A program made the translations under genes and the position numbers. From positions 1 through 50,759 of the forward strand of contig JARFTX010000021.1 of NCBI GenBank assembly GCA_029289265.1: 50,759 nt of DNA, in the 5' to 3' direction. This DNA comes from Gammaproteobacteria bacterium. Lineage in GTDB: Bacteria; Pseudomonadota; Gammaproteobacteria; Burkholderiales; Rhodocyclaceae. The notes under the pieces were generated by a model. It worked only from the letters and a program-made list of their open reading frames with translations. It had not been told where the DNA came from and did not search any database. Shown here piece by piece: positions 10,401 to 18,887 of the stretch. The stretch's first letter is position 1; each line of letters starts with the position of its first letter.

Positions 10401-13400
10401 AGAGCCATGGCTCGAGGAAGCTGCCGCGCCTTCCGAGGTGCCCCAGGTCACCATCCCCGAATTGGCGCGCGACCTGGAAGCAAAGCCGGTCGAAGAGCCT
10501 GCCGCAGCGCTGGCCGACGAGCCGCTCGCGGAATCGATCGACGAGCTGTCCGAGGAGCTGTCCGAGGAACTGTCCGAGGAACTGTCCGAGGAGTTGATCG
10601 AGGCTCTGTCGGAAGCGCTGTCCGAGGATCTCTCCGAGGGGCTGGCTGGCGCGTTGACGGAGGAACTGGCCGAGGCTCTCCTGGTCGAGGAGCCGGCCCC
10701 CGAACCGGCCGAGGCGCCGAGTGATGAGGGGCCGCTCCCCGCCAATGCCGTCAAGCTGGGCGACACCCAGATTTCGCGCGGTCTGTACGAGCTCTTCCTG
10801 CAAGAGGCCCGCCAGCATCTTGCGGCGCTGCACGGCGAGTTTGCGCACCTGCGGACCAATCCGACCCGCGTTCCTTCGGAACCCAGTCTGCGCGCCGCTC
10901 ATACCCTCGCCGGCATTTCCGGCACCGCCCACGTGATGGCGATGCACCATCTCGCGCGCGCCCTGGAGCACGCGCTCGAGCGACTGCGCGAAGCGGCCAG
11001 GGCCCCGAGTTCTGCCGAGACTGATCTGTTGTGTGCGGCCAACGACCACCTGGAGGCGATGCTCGCCGAGGCATCCGCGCTCCGGAGCTCGCTCGCGGTG
11101 CCGGATCTCGAGGAGCAGCTCGCGACGGTCGGTGCTGCGCCGGCGATGGAACCGCTGGGCGAAGAGCTGACAGAGCCGGTTGCCCCCGCAGTCGAGCAGA
11201 TCTCGGCCGCCCTGGATCAAGCGGCGACCGCGGAGCCGGAGCCCGAGCCTTCACCGGCCGTGCACGACGACATCGACGAGCAATTGCTGCCGATCTTCCT
11301 CGAGGAGGCCGCCGAACTCATGTCGTCGCTCCACGGGGCGCTGCGCCGGTGGCAGAGCGACCGCGACGGCGAAGACCACGCCAAAGCAACCGCCCGCCTG
11401 CTGCATACCCTCAAGGGCAGCGCCCGAATGACGGGCGCGATGGTCCTCGGCGAGCACGTCCATCAGCTCGAGTCCCGACTCGAGACGGCGCTCAAGTTCG
11501 GCCACGACCACGCATCGATCATCGACGACCTGCTTGCCGGCCTCGACCAGATCGAGCACATGGTCCAGGCGCTCACGGCGCCCCCCGCTCCCGAGCCCGA
11601 GGCACCCACCACAACTCCGACGGCCGAACCGACCGCCGTGGCGATCGAAGGGACCGCTGCGGCCGAGAGCGGCAGCGGTACGCTGCGCGTCCGCGCCGAC
11701 ACCGTGGACCGGCTCGTGAACGAAGCCGGCGAGATCGGCATTGCGCGCACCCGCATCGAGGGCGAATTGCGCACGCTGCGCAAGTCGATGCTCGACCTGA
11801 CCGAGAACGTCATCAGGCTACGCAACCAACTGCGCGAGGTCGAGATCCAGGCCGAGATCCAGATGCAGTCGCGCATCGCCCAGGCCGAATCGGCGCACTC
11901 CGAATTCGACCCGCTGGAGATGGACCGCTTCACCCGGCTGCAGGAGCTCACCCGCATGATGGCGGAGAGCGTCGGCGATGTGACCACCGTCCAGCAGAGC
12001 CTGCTGCGCAACCTCGACGGCGCGGAACTGGCCCTCCACGGCCAGGCGCGGCTGTCGCGCGACCTACAGCAGGCGCTGATGCGCGTCCGCATGCTCCCCT
12101 TCGACAGCCTTGCCGATCGCTTGCACCGGGTCGTGCGCCAGAGCGCCAAGGATCTCGGCAAACGGGCAAACCTGGACATCCGCGGCGGGCGCATCGAGGT
12201 CGATCGCAGTGTCCTGGAGCGCATGACCACGGCACTCGAGCACCTGCTGCGCAACGCGGTCGCACACGGCATCGAGCCGACCGAGGTTCGCCGTCAGGCC
12301 GGCAAGGACGAGATCGGGCAGCTTACGCTTCAGGTCAGCCAGGAAGGCAACGAAATCGTCATCGTGCTCTCCGATGACGGAAGAGGACTCGACTACGACG
12401 CCATCGCCCAGCGCGCACGCAGCAAGGGCTTGCTCGCCGAAGGCGAAGCCCCCGACCACGCGCGACTGACCAACCTGATCTTCGTTCCGGGCTTCTCGAC
12501 CGCCGACGCGCTGTCGACCTTGTCCGGGCGGGGGGTCGGCATGGACGTCGTCAAGGCGGAGACGGCCTCCGTGGGCGGGCGCATCGACGTGCATTCCGCT
12601 GCCGGCCGGGGCACCGAATTCCGCATCTATCTGCCGCTCACGCTCGCCGTGACGCAGGCGCTGCTGATCCGGGCGGCGAATCGCAGCTACGCAATTCCAT
12701 CGAGCATGATCGCCCAGGTGCTGGAACTGCGACCCGACGCCATAGGCAAGCTGCGCGAGGAAGGCGGCATGGACTGGGGCGGCGCACGCTTCGCCTACCG
12801 CTACCTGCCCAACCTGCTCGGCGACGGGCACGCGCAGCCCGAGATCCAGCGCTTCAACTGGGTGCTGCTGCTGCGCGCCGGCGCGCAGACCCTGGCGCTG
12901 CATATCGACGGGCTGCGCGGCAACCAGGAAATCGTCGTCAAGAATGCCGGCCCGCAGCTCATCCGCATCATCGGCATCTCGGGTGCGACCGTGCTCGGCG
13001 ACGGCGAGATCGTGCTGATCCTCAACCCGGTTGCGCTCGCAAGCCGCAGCCTCACCACCGATGGGGTCGGCGCCGAAGCGCAACCACCAACGCCCCAGGC
13101 GCCGCAGATCGAAGCCCCGGTGAGCCTGCCGACCGTGATGATCGTCGACGACTCGGTGACGGTGCGCAAGATCACCGGTCGCCTGCTCGAACGCGAGGGT
13201 TATCGCGTGCTCGCGGCGAAGGACGGCGCGGACGCGCTCGAGAAGCTGCTCGAGACGGTTCCCGACGTGATCCTGTCCGACATCGAGATGCCGCGCATGG
13301 ACGGCTTCGACCTGCTGCGCAACATCCGCGCCGACGACCGCCTGCGCGACGTGCCGGTGATCATGATCACCTCGCGGCTCGCAGACCGGCACCGCGAGCA

Positions 13401-13500
13401 CGCCGAGTCGATCGGGGCCAACCACTACCTGGGCAAGCCCTACGACGAGGAAGAACTGCTCGGCCTGCTCAAGCGCTACACGGCCACGGCGACCGCCTGA
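7417..13500 (+). CDS. pilL: PilL/ChpA hybrid chemosensory histidine kinase
   Basis: About 2027 residues from ATG 7417 (an in-frame GTG lies at 7411). The N-terminal third resembles ChpA/FimL, with a possible Hpt site at His51 and degenerate Hpt-like helices. Three clearer Hpt domains follow, at His686 (HTLKGSGRM), His1162 (HTLAGISGT) and His1330 (HTLKGSARM), joined by Pro/Ala- and Glu-rich linkers. Then come the dimerisation helices (about 1419-1500), the CheA ATPase (N box near 1610, DDGRG near 1653, GRGVGMDV near 1703), a CheW domain (about 1735-1880) and a receiver with Asp1955. It would phosphorylate PilG and PilH. The linker at about 1040-1090 is a tandem Leu-Ser-Glu-Glu array. The stop abuts the convergent photolyase gene. 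Confidence 0.94.
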   Translation: MTQSSELDLGPLTWVKSEIDLALARTDEALTKAADPSVYADNIQFAQTHLHQACGALSIVGLDGLTRFTESLESLLAHLACNGQSDAGAALELARRAVAAIGNYLEELSHGTPDQPLRLYPLFAQIAQARGDSEASRSDLFFPDLGRRPARRQDAPPTAPSDWPQRFRPVRAQFERGLLEWLRGTGNGSGAHAMREAAAALEAMVAHPAPRALWWAAQGLFDALAHGDGDSTDEAAVKRLCTALAKEFRQTSADTRSVPDKLLREVLYWVSQVPEHTETQRAVRRAWSLETLLPEDGASVTEIPLAPLIKTLQTELNLAKRAWDEFSSGAAAALPRYVTHLDQMAGHSARLGRPAVDRLLQGMAGFAAWLRQDPLRFNDAIALEVAAALLLAESAFDRGAPDLGFSTQVTDTLQRLAALERGETLQPAEQSATIETGRRVQEREALAQVAHEIQSNLAHVEQSLDDFFRNHAKRGPLAALAKPLKQIEGALALIGDEQAIGLVRDAAGSIARLAQDDTEPDQAQFEGLARHLSALGFYVQALQHGRSTTLDAFLIPQTARDLPGEPAPEVAPTPVAPEAALAAGGEAAAEAVAPTPDEQPAGPAEPVPEAADVVEPMRPAEPAAVQTPPAPAAAPEARDAGVDAELLGIFIEEAHDVLANMATLREQTGAGPTNLEDLRTIRRGFHTLKGSGRMVGLQDLGEAAWQVEQTLNRWLQLDLQPTVDLDRFIDDARALFSAWVSQIEDGGSLARDASNVVAQAARLREDAPPATTPAAAPVTAPVTAPTVASPPALPEAPNEDLTIAEKYFETSLDIEGLAFEETTEASESGDARLDTTPFLPDEISLEGFEEPLPEPDIAWTGDDSGVLAEEAQAERAEAGSVQPMEAPAEQPRVEPAEDLIDAPAEELLEEWAEDLSDVPAEELSGEVSTEVSEDLTEEIIEELSEELSESLAEDSADMGKTLPVDEVAAPEWPAFDFGDLPSDATAAEELAARPEEPWLEEAAAPSEVPQVTIPELARDLEAKPVEEPAAALADEPLAESIDELSEELSEELSEELSEELIEALSEALSEDLSEGLAGALTEELAEALLVEEPAPEPAEAPSDEGPLPANAVKLGDTQISRGLYELFLQEARQHLAALHGEFAHLRTNPTRVPSEPSLRAAHTLAGISGTAHVMAMHHLARALEHALERLREAARAPSSAETDLLCAANDHLEAMLAEASALRSSLAVPDLEEQLATVGAAPAMEPLGEELTEPVAPAVEQISAALDQAATAEPEPEPSPAVHDDIDEQLLPIFLEEAAELMSSLHGALRRWQSDRDGEDHAKATARLLHTLKGSARMTGAMVLGEHVHQLESRLETALKFGHDHASIIDDLLAGLDQIEHMVQALTAPPAPEPEAPTTTPTAEPTAVAIEGTAAAESGSGTLRVRADTVDRLVNEAGEIGIARTRIEGELRTLRKSMLDLTENVIRLRNQLREVEIQAEIQMQSRIAQAESAHSEFDPLEMDRFTRLQELTRMMAESVGDVTTVQQSLLRNLDGAELALHGQARLSRDLQQALMRVRMLPFDSLADRLHRVVRQSAKDLGKRANLDIRGGRIEVDRSVLERMTTALEHLLRNAVAHGIEPTEVRRQAGKDEIGQLTLQVSQEGNEIVIVLSDDGRGLDYDAIAQRARSKGLLAEGEAPDHARLTNLIFVPGFSTADALSTLSGRGVGMDVVKAETASVGGRIDVHSAAGRGTEFRIYLPLTLAVTQALLIRAANRSYAIPSSMIAQVLELRPDAIGKLREEGGMDWGGARFAYRYLPNLLGDGHAQPEIQRFNWVLLLRAGAQTLALHIDGLRGNQEIVVKNAGPQLIRIIGISGATVLGDGEIVLILNPVALASRSLTTDGVGAEAQPPTPQAPQIEAPVSLPTVMIVDDSVTVRKITGRLLEREGYRVLAAKDGADALEKLLETVPDVILSDIEMPRMDGFDLLRNIRADDRLRDVPVIMITSRLADRHREHAESIGANHYLGKPYDEEELLGLLKRYTATATA
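10546..10593 (+). repeat. 12-bp tandem repeat encoding Leu-Ser-Glu-Glu in PilL
   Basis: Four near-identical 12-bp units (CTGTCCGAGGAG and GAA/GAG variants) encode four Leu-Ser-Glu-Glu tetrads starting at residue 1044. Decayed units continue on the 3' side to about 10690, and a related but less regular Glu/Leu/Ser stretch lies at about 10195-10275. The phase keeps the reading frame, so copy number could change without a frameshift. Confidence 0.85.
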
Positions 13501-14940
13501 TCAGTCCTTCGCGACGGCGAAGCGCGCAAGGGTTCGGCGGCGCGCCTCGGTGTGATCGACGCAAGGCATCGGATAGTCGCGCCCGATGAGGACGCCGGCC
13601 GCGCGCTGCGCTTCGGTACTCGACAGCCAGGGCGCATGGATCCCCGCCGCCGGAACGCGCTCGAGTTCCGGCACGAAGCGGCGAATGAAGACCCCGTGCG
13701 GATCGAAGCGCCGCGACTGCGCGACCGGGTTGAAGATCCGGAACCAAGGCTGTGCATCGCAGCCGGTCGAGGCGGCCCACTGCCAACCGCCGTTGTTCGC
13801 GGCGAGATCGTAGTCGGCGAGCTGCTGCGCGAAGTAGCGCTCGCCGAGCCGCCAGTCGATCCCCAGATCCTTGGTCAGGAACGATGCCGCCACCATCCTC
13901 AGGCGATTGTGCATGAAGCCGGTGGTGTTCAACTGGCGCATCGCTGCGTCGACCAGCGGATAGCCGGTGCGCCCCTCGCACCAGGCAGCGAAGTGCTCCG
14001 GTGAGTCGTCCCAGCGCACGGCATCGAAGCGCGGCTTGAAGCTCCGGCTGACGACGTGCGGGTGATGCCACAGGATCATCTGGTAGAACTCGCGCCAGAC
14101 GAGTTCGGCAAGCCAGCTCTCCGCACCCGCGCCGCCCCGCGTCCAGGCGAAGGCCACAAGCCCGCGCACGGAGACCGTGCCGAAACGCAGATGCACCGAC
14201 AGGCGCGAGCCGCCCTCGGTCGCCGGAAAATCCCGCCGCGCCGCGTAGTCTTCGAGCCGATCCTGGAAGCGCTCGAACTGGATGGCTCCTCCCGACATGC
14301 CGGGCGTGATCCCGGCCGATGCAAGATCGGTCGCCTGAAACCCGATTTGGGCGAGTTCCGGCACACGTCCGCCCGGCGGCTTGGGCGCGAGCCGCACCGC
14401 CAGCGGCCGCACCGGAAACGGCGCGAGCCGGCCCGGCTCGAGCGCACGCAGCCAGGCGTTGCGGTATGGGGTGAACACCTCGAACGGACGGCCGCTGCGG
14501 GCGAGGATCTCGTCGGTGTCGAAGATGACCTGATCGCGCAGCCGCTCGAATGCAATCCCCGCCGCCGCGAGCGCCTGGCCGACGCGCCGGTCGCGGGCGC
14601 GGGCCACGGGCTCGTAGTCCCGGTTGGCGAACACGACCGAGACGCCGAGTTCAGCGGCGAGCGCCGGGATCTCGCGGTCGGCCGCGCCGTGGCGCACAAT
14701 CACGCCGGCGCCCGCACCACCGGCAAGCCTCGCCATGCGATCGAGCTCGGCATCGAGTTCGGCGACGCTCGCGCGGATGAAGTCGACGCGCCGGTCGGCC
14801 CGCTCGGACAAGCCGTCGAGAATCTCGGTATCGAAGACGAAGGCGCAATGAACGCGCTCGCAGTGCGCCAGCGCGTGGCTCAGCGCGGCGTGATCGAAGC
14901 ACCGCAGGTCGCGGCGAAACCAGACGAGGGCGGCAGCCAT
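13501..14940 (-). CDS. phrB: Deoxyribodipyrimidine photolyase
   Basis: A 479-residue DNA photolyase that repairs UV-induced cyclobutane pyrimidine dimers with light, using FADH- and an antenna cofactor. The N-terminal Rossmann-type domain starts Val-Trp-Phe-Arg-Arg-Asp-Leu-Arg. The FAD-binding helical domain has Leu-Val-Trp-Arg-Glu-Phe-Tyr, the segment Gly-x-Pro-Leu-Val-Asp-Ala-Ala-Met-Arg-Gln-Leu, and Asn-Arg-Leu-Arg-Met-Val-Ala-Ala-Ser-Phe-Leu-Thr-Lys. Asn-Asn-Gly-Gly-Trp-Gln-Trp-Ala-Ala-Ser-Thr-Gly-Cys-Asp follows, as in class I CPD photolyases. The stop codon directly abuts the pilL stop (convergent, zero spacing). No strong Shine-Dalgarno is seen. Confidence 0.95.
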   Translation of the reverse strand: MAAALVWFRRDLRCFDHAALSHALAHCERVHCAFVFDTEILDGLSERADRRVDFIRASVAELDAELDRMARLAGGAGAGVIVRHGAADREIPALAAELGVSVVFANRDYEPVARARDRRVGQALAAAGIAFERLRDQVIFDTDEILARSGRPFEVFTPYRNAWLRALEPGRLAPFPVRPLAVRLAPKPPGGRVPELAQIGFQATDLASAGITPGMSGGAIQFERFQDRLEDYAARRDFPATEGGSRLSVHLRFGTVSVRGLVAFAWTRGGAGAESWLAELVWREFYQMILWHHPHVVSRSFKPRFDAVRWDDSPEHFAAWCEGRTGYPLVDAAMRQLNTTGFMHNRLRMVAASFLTKDLGIDWRLGERYFAQQLADYDLAANNGGWQWAASTGCDAQPWFRIFNPVAQSRRFDPHGVFIRRFVPELERVPAAGIHAPWLSSTEAQRAAGVLIGRDYPMPCVDHTEARRRTLARFAVAKD

Positions 14941-15034
14941 AGGTCGATGCGAAAGTACAGGGAGTGTGCTTCGAGCGGCCCGTCCGGCCGAGGTTCCTGA
15001 TCCGCTCGCTCGGCGAAAAGGCTAAAATGCGCAC

Positions 15035-15601
15035 ATGAGCGAAATCATCGCAAATCTCTCCCATCATTTCCTGATCGCCATGCCGACCATGGCCGATCCC
15101 AACTTCACACGCACGCTGATCTATGTCGCCGAGCATAGCGATCAGGGCGCGCTCGGCGTGATCGTGAACCGCCCGGTCGATATGACCCTGACCTCGCTGT
15201 TCGAGCGCGTGGATCTGCCGCTTGAAGTGGACCGCTTCTCCGGCCAGCCGGTGTACTTCGGTGGCCCGGTGCAGACGGATCGGGGCTTCGTGCTGCACCG
15301 GCCGGTCGGCGCGTGGCACTCCACGCTCGCGGTCAACGACGAGGTGGCGCTCACCAGCTCGCGCGACGTGCTGCAGTCGATAGGCAAGTTCGGCGAGCCC
15401 GCGGAGGCGCTGGTCACGCTCGGCTATTCAGGCTGGGCCGCCGGTCAGCTCGAACAGGAACTCGCGCAGAACGCCTGGCTCACCGTCCGGGCCGACATGT
15501 CCATCGTGTTCGACCTCCCCCCCGAGGAGCGGCTGGTCGCCGCGATGCAGTCCCTCGGCATCGACTTCACCAACCTCAGCGACGTCGCCGGCCATGCCTG
15601 A
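15035..15601 (+). CDS. yqgE: YqgE/AlgH family protein
   Basis: A 188-residue UPF0301 protein. The N-terminus ([10 protein letters not shown]) and the motifs [16 protein letters not shown] and [10 protein letters not shown] are diagnostic. The biochemical role is unknown; AlgH was first linked to alginate regulation in Pseudomonas. It heads a tight operon with ruvX, pyrR, pyrB and pyrC'. A TAAAAT hexamer at 15023-15028 lies only 6 bp before the ATG, with an AAGG about 13 nt upstream, so the mRNA may have little or no leader. Confidence 0.94.
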   Translation: MSEIIANLSHHFLIAMPTMADPNFTRTLIYVAEHSDQGALGVIVNRPVDMTLTSLFERVDLPLEVDRFSGQPVYFGGPVQTDRGFVLHRPVGAWHSTLAVNDEVALTSSRDVLQSIGKFGEPAEALVTLGYSGWAAGQLEQELAQNAWLTVRADMSIVFDLPPEERLVAAMQSLGIDFTNLSDVAGHA

Positions 15602-16064
15602 AGCGGCAGGGCACGCATACTCCGCCCTGCCGGCCCGCGGTACCTTGCTCGGTTTCGATTTCGGCCTCGCCCGCATCGGCGTCGCCACCGGCGAGCTCGA
15701 AACCCGCCGCGCCGGTTCGCTCACCACGCTGCGCGCCGCCAGCGCCGACCAGCGCTTCGCCGAAATCTCCAAGCTGCTCGCCGAGTGGCGACCGGTCGCG
15801 CTGGTGGTCGGCATCCCCACTCATCTCGACGGCACCGAGCACGAACTGACCCGCCGCTGCCGCCGCTTCGCCAACCAGTTGCGCGGCCGCTTCGGTCTGC
15901 CGGTGTTCGAGGGCGACGAGCGTCTGAGCTCCGACGCGGCGGACGCCGTCTTGCGCGAGGCCGGACAGGGCAACTGGCGCGAACGCAAGACGCAGCTCGA
16001 CGCGGTGGCCGCGCAACTCATCCTGCAACACTTTCTGGAAAGCCTCGACCATGATCGACCTTGA
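15594..16064 (+). CDS. ruvX: Putative pre-16S rRNA nuclease / Holliday junction resolvase-like RuvX
   Basis: A 156-residue RNase H-fold nuclease (YqgF family). Family motifs are present: Gly-Phe-Asp-Phe-Gly near residue 20, [17 protein letters not shown], and the C-terminal [11 protein letters not shown] with the third acidic residue. In E. coli the protein is needed for 16S rRNA 5' processing. The ATG lies inside yqgE (8-bp overlap), and the gene overlaps pyrR by 14 bp, so all three are translationally coupled. Confidence 0.94.
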   Translation: MPEAAGHAYSALPARGTLLGFDFGLARIGVATGELETRRAGSLTTLRAASADQRFAEISKLLAEWRPVALVVGIPTHLDGTEHELTRRCRRFANQLRGRFGLPVFEGDERLSSDAADAVLREAGQGNWRERKTQLDAVAAQLILQHFLESLDHDRP

Positions 16065-16551
16065 CGCCGAAGCGCTGTGCGAAGCGCTCATCGCGCAGAT
16101 GCGCCCGCAGGTCTCGCCTGAAACCGCCCTGGTAGGCATCCACACGGGAGGCGTTTGGCTCGCCCGGCGGCTGCACCAGGCACTGAAACTCACCACCCCG
16201 CTGGGTGCGATCGACGTCTCCTTCTACCGCGACGATTTCCAGTCGAAGGGCCTGCACCCGCGCCCGCAGCGCACCCAGATCCCCTTCGCGATGGAAGGCG
16301 CCGAGGTCATCATCGTCGATGACGTGCTCTACACGGGCCGCACCACACGCGCCGCCTTGAACGAGCTGTTCGACTACGGCCGGCCGGCGCGGGTCGAGCT
16401 CGCCGTGCTGATCGACCGCGGCGGGCGCGAGCTGCCGATCTGTGCCCGCTATTGCGCCCACACCCTGCCCGCCCCCCTGCCCGCCTCGCAACGGCTCGAA
16501 CTCACCTGCGACGAGGCCGACAAGCTCTCCCTGAGGCTCCTCGATGCATAA
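16051..16551 (+). CDS. pyrR: PyrR, pyrimidine regulator / uracil phosphoribosyltransferase
   Basis: A 166-residue type I phosphoribosyltransferase. The PRPP loop is [13 protein letters not shown] (about 88-100), preceded by Asp-Val-Ser-Phe-Tyr-Arg-Asp-Asp. In Gram-positive bacteria PyrR binds pyr mRNA to control attenuation; in proteobacteria the regulatory role is less certain and enzymatic activity or ATCase-linked control is possible. It overlaps ruvX by 14 bp and pyrB by 8 bp. No PyrR-binding hairpin or attenuator is recognisable upstream, since the gene before it is fully coding. Confidence 0.93.
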   Translation: MIDLDAEALCEALIAQMRPQVSPETALVGIHTGGVWLARRLHQALKLTTPLGAIDVSFYRDDFQSKGLHPRPQRTQIPFAMEGAEVIIVDDVLYTGRTTRAALNELFDYGRPARVELAVLIDRGGRELPICARYCAHTLPAPLPASQRLELTCDEADKLSLRLLDA

Positions 16552-17500
16552 TCCGCAACTCAACAAGCACGGCGAACTGCAACACCTGCTGACGCTGGAC
16601 GGCCTGCCGCGCGAGATCCTGAACGCGATCCTCGACACCGCCGCGCCTTTCACCGAAGTGGCCGAGCGCGAGGTTAAGAAAGTGCCGCTGTTACGCGGCA
16701 AGAGCATCTTCAATCTGTTTTTCGAGAACTCGACGCGCACCCGCACGACCTTCGAGATCGCCGCCAAGCGCCTGTCCGCCGACGTCGTCAATCTCAACAT
16801 CTCCACGAGTTCGGCGGCCAAGGGCGAGAGTCTGCTCGACACCGTCGACAACCTGTGTGCGATGCAGGCCGACATGTTCGTCGTGCGCCATGCCGCGAGC
16901 GGCGCGCCCTTCCTGATCGCGCGCCACCTGCAGGAGCAGGACCGCGACGATATCCACGTCATCAACGCCGGCGACGGCCGCCATGCGCATCCGACGCAGG
17001 GGCTGCTCGACATGTACACGATCCGCCATTTCAAGGGCGACTTCACCGGCCTCACGGTGGCCATCGTCGGCGACGTGCTGCACTCGCGCGTCGCGCGCTC
17101 GCAGATCAGCGCGCTCACGACGCTGGGCGTGCCGGAAGTGCGCGTGATCGGCCCCAAGACGCTGCTGCCCACCGACGTCGAGAGGATGGGCGTGCGCGTC
17201 TTCCACGACATGCGCGAGGGCTTGCGCGATGTCGACGTGGTGATGATGCTGCGCCTGCAGAACGAGCGCATGAGCGGGGCGCTGCTGCCCAGCCCGCAGG
17301 AGTTCTACAAGGTGTGGGGCCTGACCGCCGACAAGCTCGCGCTCGCCCGCCCCGACGCGATCGTGATGCACCCCGGGCCGATGAACCGCGGCGTCGAGAT
17401 CGACTCGGCCGTGGCCGACGGCGCGCAGGCCGTGATCCTGCCGCAGGTCACCTTCGGCATCGCCGTGCGCATGGCGGTCATGAGCATGCTCGCCTCCTGA
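16544..17500 (+). CDS. pyrB: Aspartate carbamoyltransferase catalytic chain
   Basis: A 318-residue enzyme that makes carbamoyl-aspartate from carbamoyl phosphate and aspartate, the committed step of pyrimidine synthesis. The carbamoyl-phosphate loop Phe-Glu-Asn-Ser-Thr-Arg-Thr-Arg is at about residues 61-68, with His-Pro-Thr-Gln-Gly-Leu-Leu-Asp at about 147-154 and Met-His-Pro-Gly-Pro-Met-Asn-Arg-Gly near the C-terminus. No pyrI regulatory subunit follows. Instead the next gene is a dihydroorotase paralogue lacking metal ligands, which matches the class A ATCase arrangement (PyrB plus inactive PyrC') known from Pseudomonas. Confidence 0.97.
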   Translation: MHNPQLNKHGELQHLLTLDGLPREILNAILDTAAPFTEVAEREVKKVPLLRGKSIFNLFFENSTRTRTTFEIAAKRLSADVVNLNISTSSAAKGESLLDTVDNLCAMQADMFVVRHAASGAPFLIARHLQEQDRDDIHVINAGDGRHAHPTQGLLDMYTIRHFKGDFTGLTVAIVGDVLHSRVARSQISALTTLGVPEVRVIGPKTLLPTDVERMGVRVFHDMREGLRDVDVVMMLRLQNERMSGALLPSPQEFYKVWGLTADKLALARPDAIVMHPGPMNRGVEIDSAVADGAQAVILPQVTFGIAVRMAVMSMLAS

Positions 17501-17522
17501 CGGATTTGTGGAATCGAACCGG

Positions 17523-18809
17523 ATGAACATCAAGATCGCCAACGGCCGCGTCATCGATCCGGCCAACGAACTGGACCAGGTGCAGGACCTCTACGTCGCG
17601 GGCGGCAAGATCGCAGCCCTGGGCGCGGCTCCGCAGGGTTTCTCCGCAGAACGCGTGATCGACGCGCAGGGACTGGTCGTCTGCCCCGGACTCATCGATG
17701 TCGCCGCGCGCCTGCGCGAGCCGGGCTTCGAGTACCGTGCCACGCTCGAGTCCGAAATGGACGCGGCGATGGCGGGCGGCGTCACCAGCCTCGCGATCCC
17801 GCCCGACACCGACCCCCCGCTCGACGAGCCGGGCCTGGTCGAGATGTTGTGCCACCGCGCCAAGAAGCTCAACCGCGCGCACGTCTATCCGGTCGGCGCG
17901 CTCACCCTGGGCCTGAAGGGCGAGCGCCTGTCGGAAATGGCCGAACTGGTCGACTCGGGCTGCGTCGCGTTCAGCCAGGCCAACGTCCCGATCGTCGACA
18001 ACGCCGTGCTGATGCGCGCGATGCAGTACGCCGCGACTTTCGGTTTCCGCGTCTGGCTGCAGCCGCTCGCGCCGTTCCTGTCGCGTGGCGGCTTCGCCCA
18101 CGACGGCGAGGTCGCCACCCGCCTGGGCCTGCCCGGCATCCCGACCGCAGCGGAGACGGTCGCGCTCTACACCTATCTCCAGCTCGCCAAGGTGACCGGG
18201 GCGCGGCTGCACATCACGCGGCTATCGAGCGCCGAGGGGCTTGGACTGATCGAGCAGGCTCGCGCCGAAGGCATGGATGTGACCTGCGACGTGTCGATCA
18301 ATCATCTGCACCTGTCGGACATGGACATCGGCTACTTCGACTCCAACTGCCACCTGGTGCCGCCGCTTCGCAGCCAGCGCGACCGCGAGGCGCTGCGCGC
18401 GGGCCTGCGCGACGGGCGAATCGACGCGCTGTGCTCGGATCACACGCCGGTCGACGACGACGGCAAGCAGACACCGTTCAGCGAGTCGGAGCCGGGTGCG
18501 ACCGGCCTCGAGCTGCTGCTGCCGCTCACGCTCAAGTGGGCCGACGAGGTGCGCATTCCGCTGGTGCGCGCGCTGGCGAAAGTCACCTCGGACGCCGCGC
18601 GCCTGGTGGGCATCACCAAGGCGGGCCATCTTGCCCCCGGCGCGCGGGCCGATCTGTGTCTGTTCGACCCCGAGGCGACGATCCAGGTGAGCCGCCGCGG
18701 CCTGCGCAGCCAGGGCAAGAACACGCCCTTCCTGGGCCTCGAGCTGCCGGGCCGGGTCCGCTATACGCTGGTCGAGGGCCAGGTGATGTTCGGCGACGAG
18801 GCCGCCTGA
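17523..18809 (+). CDS. pyrC': Non-catalytic dihydroorotase-like subunit of ATCase (PyrC')
   Basis: A 428-residue amidohydrolase-fold protein. In active dihydroorotases the metal site starts with a His-x-His pair. Here Asp59-Val-Ala-Ala-Arg-Leu-Arg-Glu-Pro has Ala61 and Arg63 at those positions. The carboxylated lysine position is Ser151 (Val-Ala-Phe-Ser-Gln), and the next His ligand appears to be Gln180. His230 (Leu-His-Ile-Thr-Arg-Leu-Ser) and Asp306 (Ser-Asp-His-Thr-Pro) remain. This fits the inactive PyrC' that stabilises the ATCase dodecamer; a catalytic pyrC should exist elsewhere. ATG 17523 is preferred over GTG 17508. It lies 22 bp after pyrB. Confidence 0.9.
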   Translation: MNIKIANGRVIDPANELDQVQDLYVAGGKIAALGAAPQGFSAERVIDAQGLVVCPGLIDVAARLREPGFEYRATLESEMDAAMAGGVTSLAIPPDTDPPLDEPGLVEMLCHRAKKLNRAHVYPVGALTLGLKGERLSEMAELVDSGCVAFSQANVPIVDNAVLMRAMQYAATFGFRVWLQPLAPFLSRGGFAHDGEVATRLGLPGIPTAAETVALYTYLQLAKVTGARLHITRLSSAEGLGLIEQARAEGMDVTCDVSINHLHLSDMDIGYFDSNCHLVPPLRSQRDREALRAGLRDGRIDALCSDHTPVDDDGKQTPFSESEPGATGLELLLPLTLKWADEVRIPLVRALAKVTSDAARLVGITKAGHLAPGARADLCLFDPEATIQVSRRGLRSQGKNTPFLGLELPGRVRYTLVEGQVMFGDEAA

Positions 18810-18887
18810 GGCGCGTTGCCGACGAACGCTGCGCCGAGCGCGCCGCTTGGGGCACGCGGATCGATGGCCACGCGGGGCGGCATCCGT

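Noticed and set aside
9033..10859. Long minus-strand ORF rich in Ser-Asp-Ser-Ser antisense to pilL
   Set aside because: It is the mirror of the GC-rich Leu-Ser-Glu-Glu coding repeats; it has no ribosome site and no family-like sequence.
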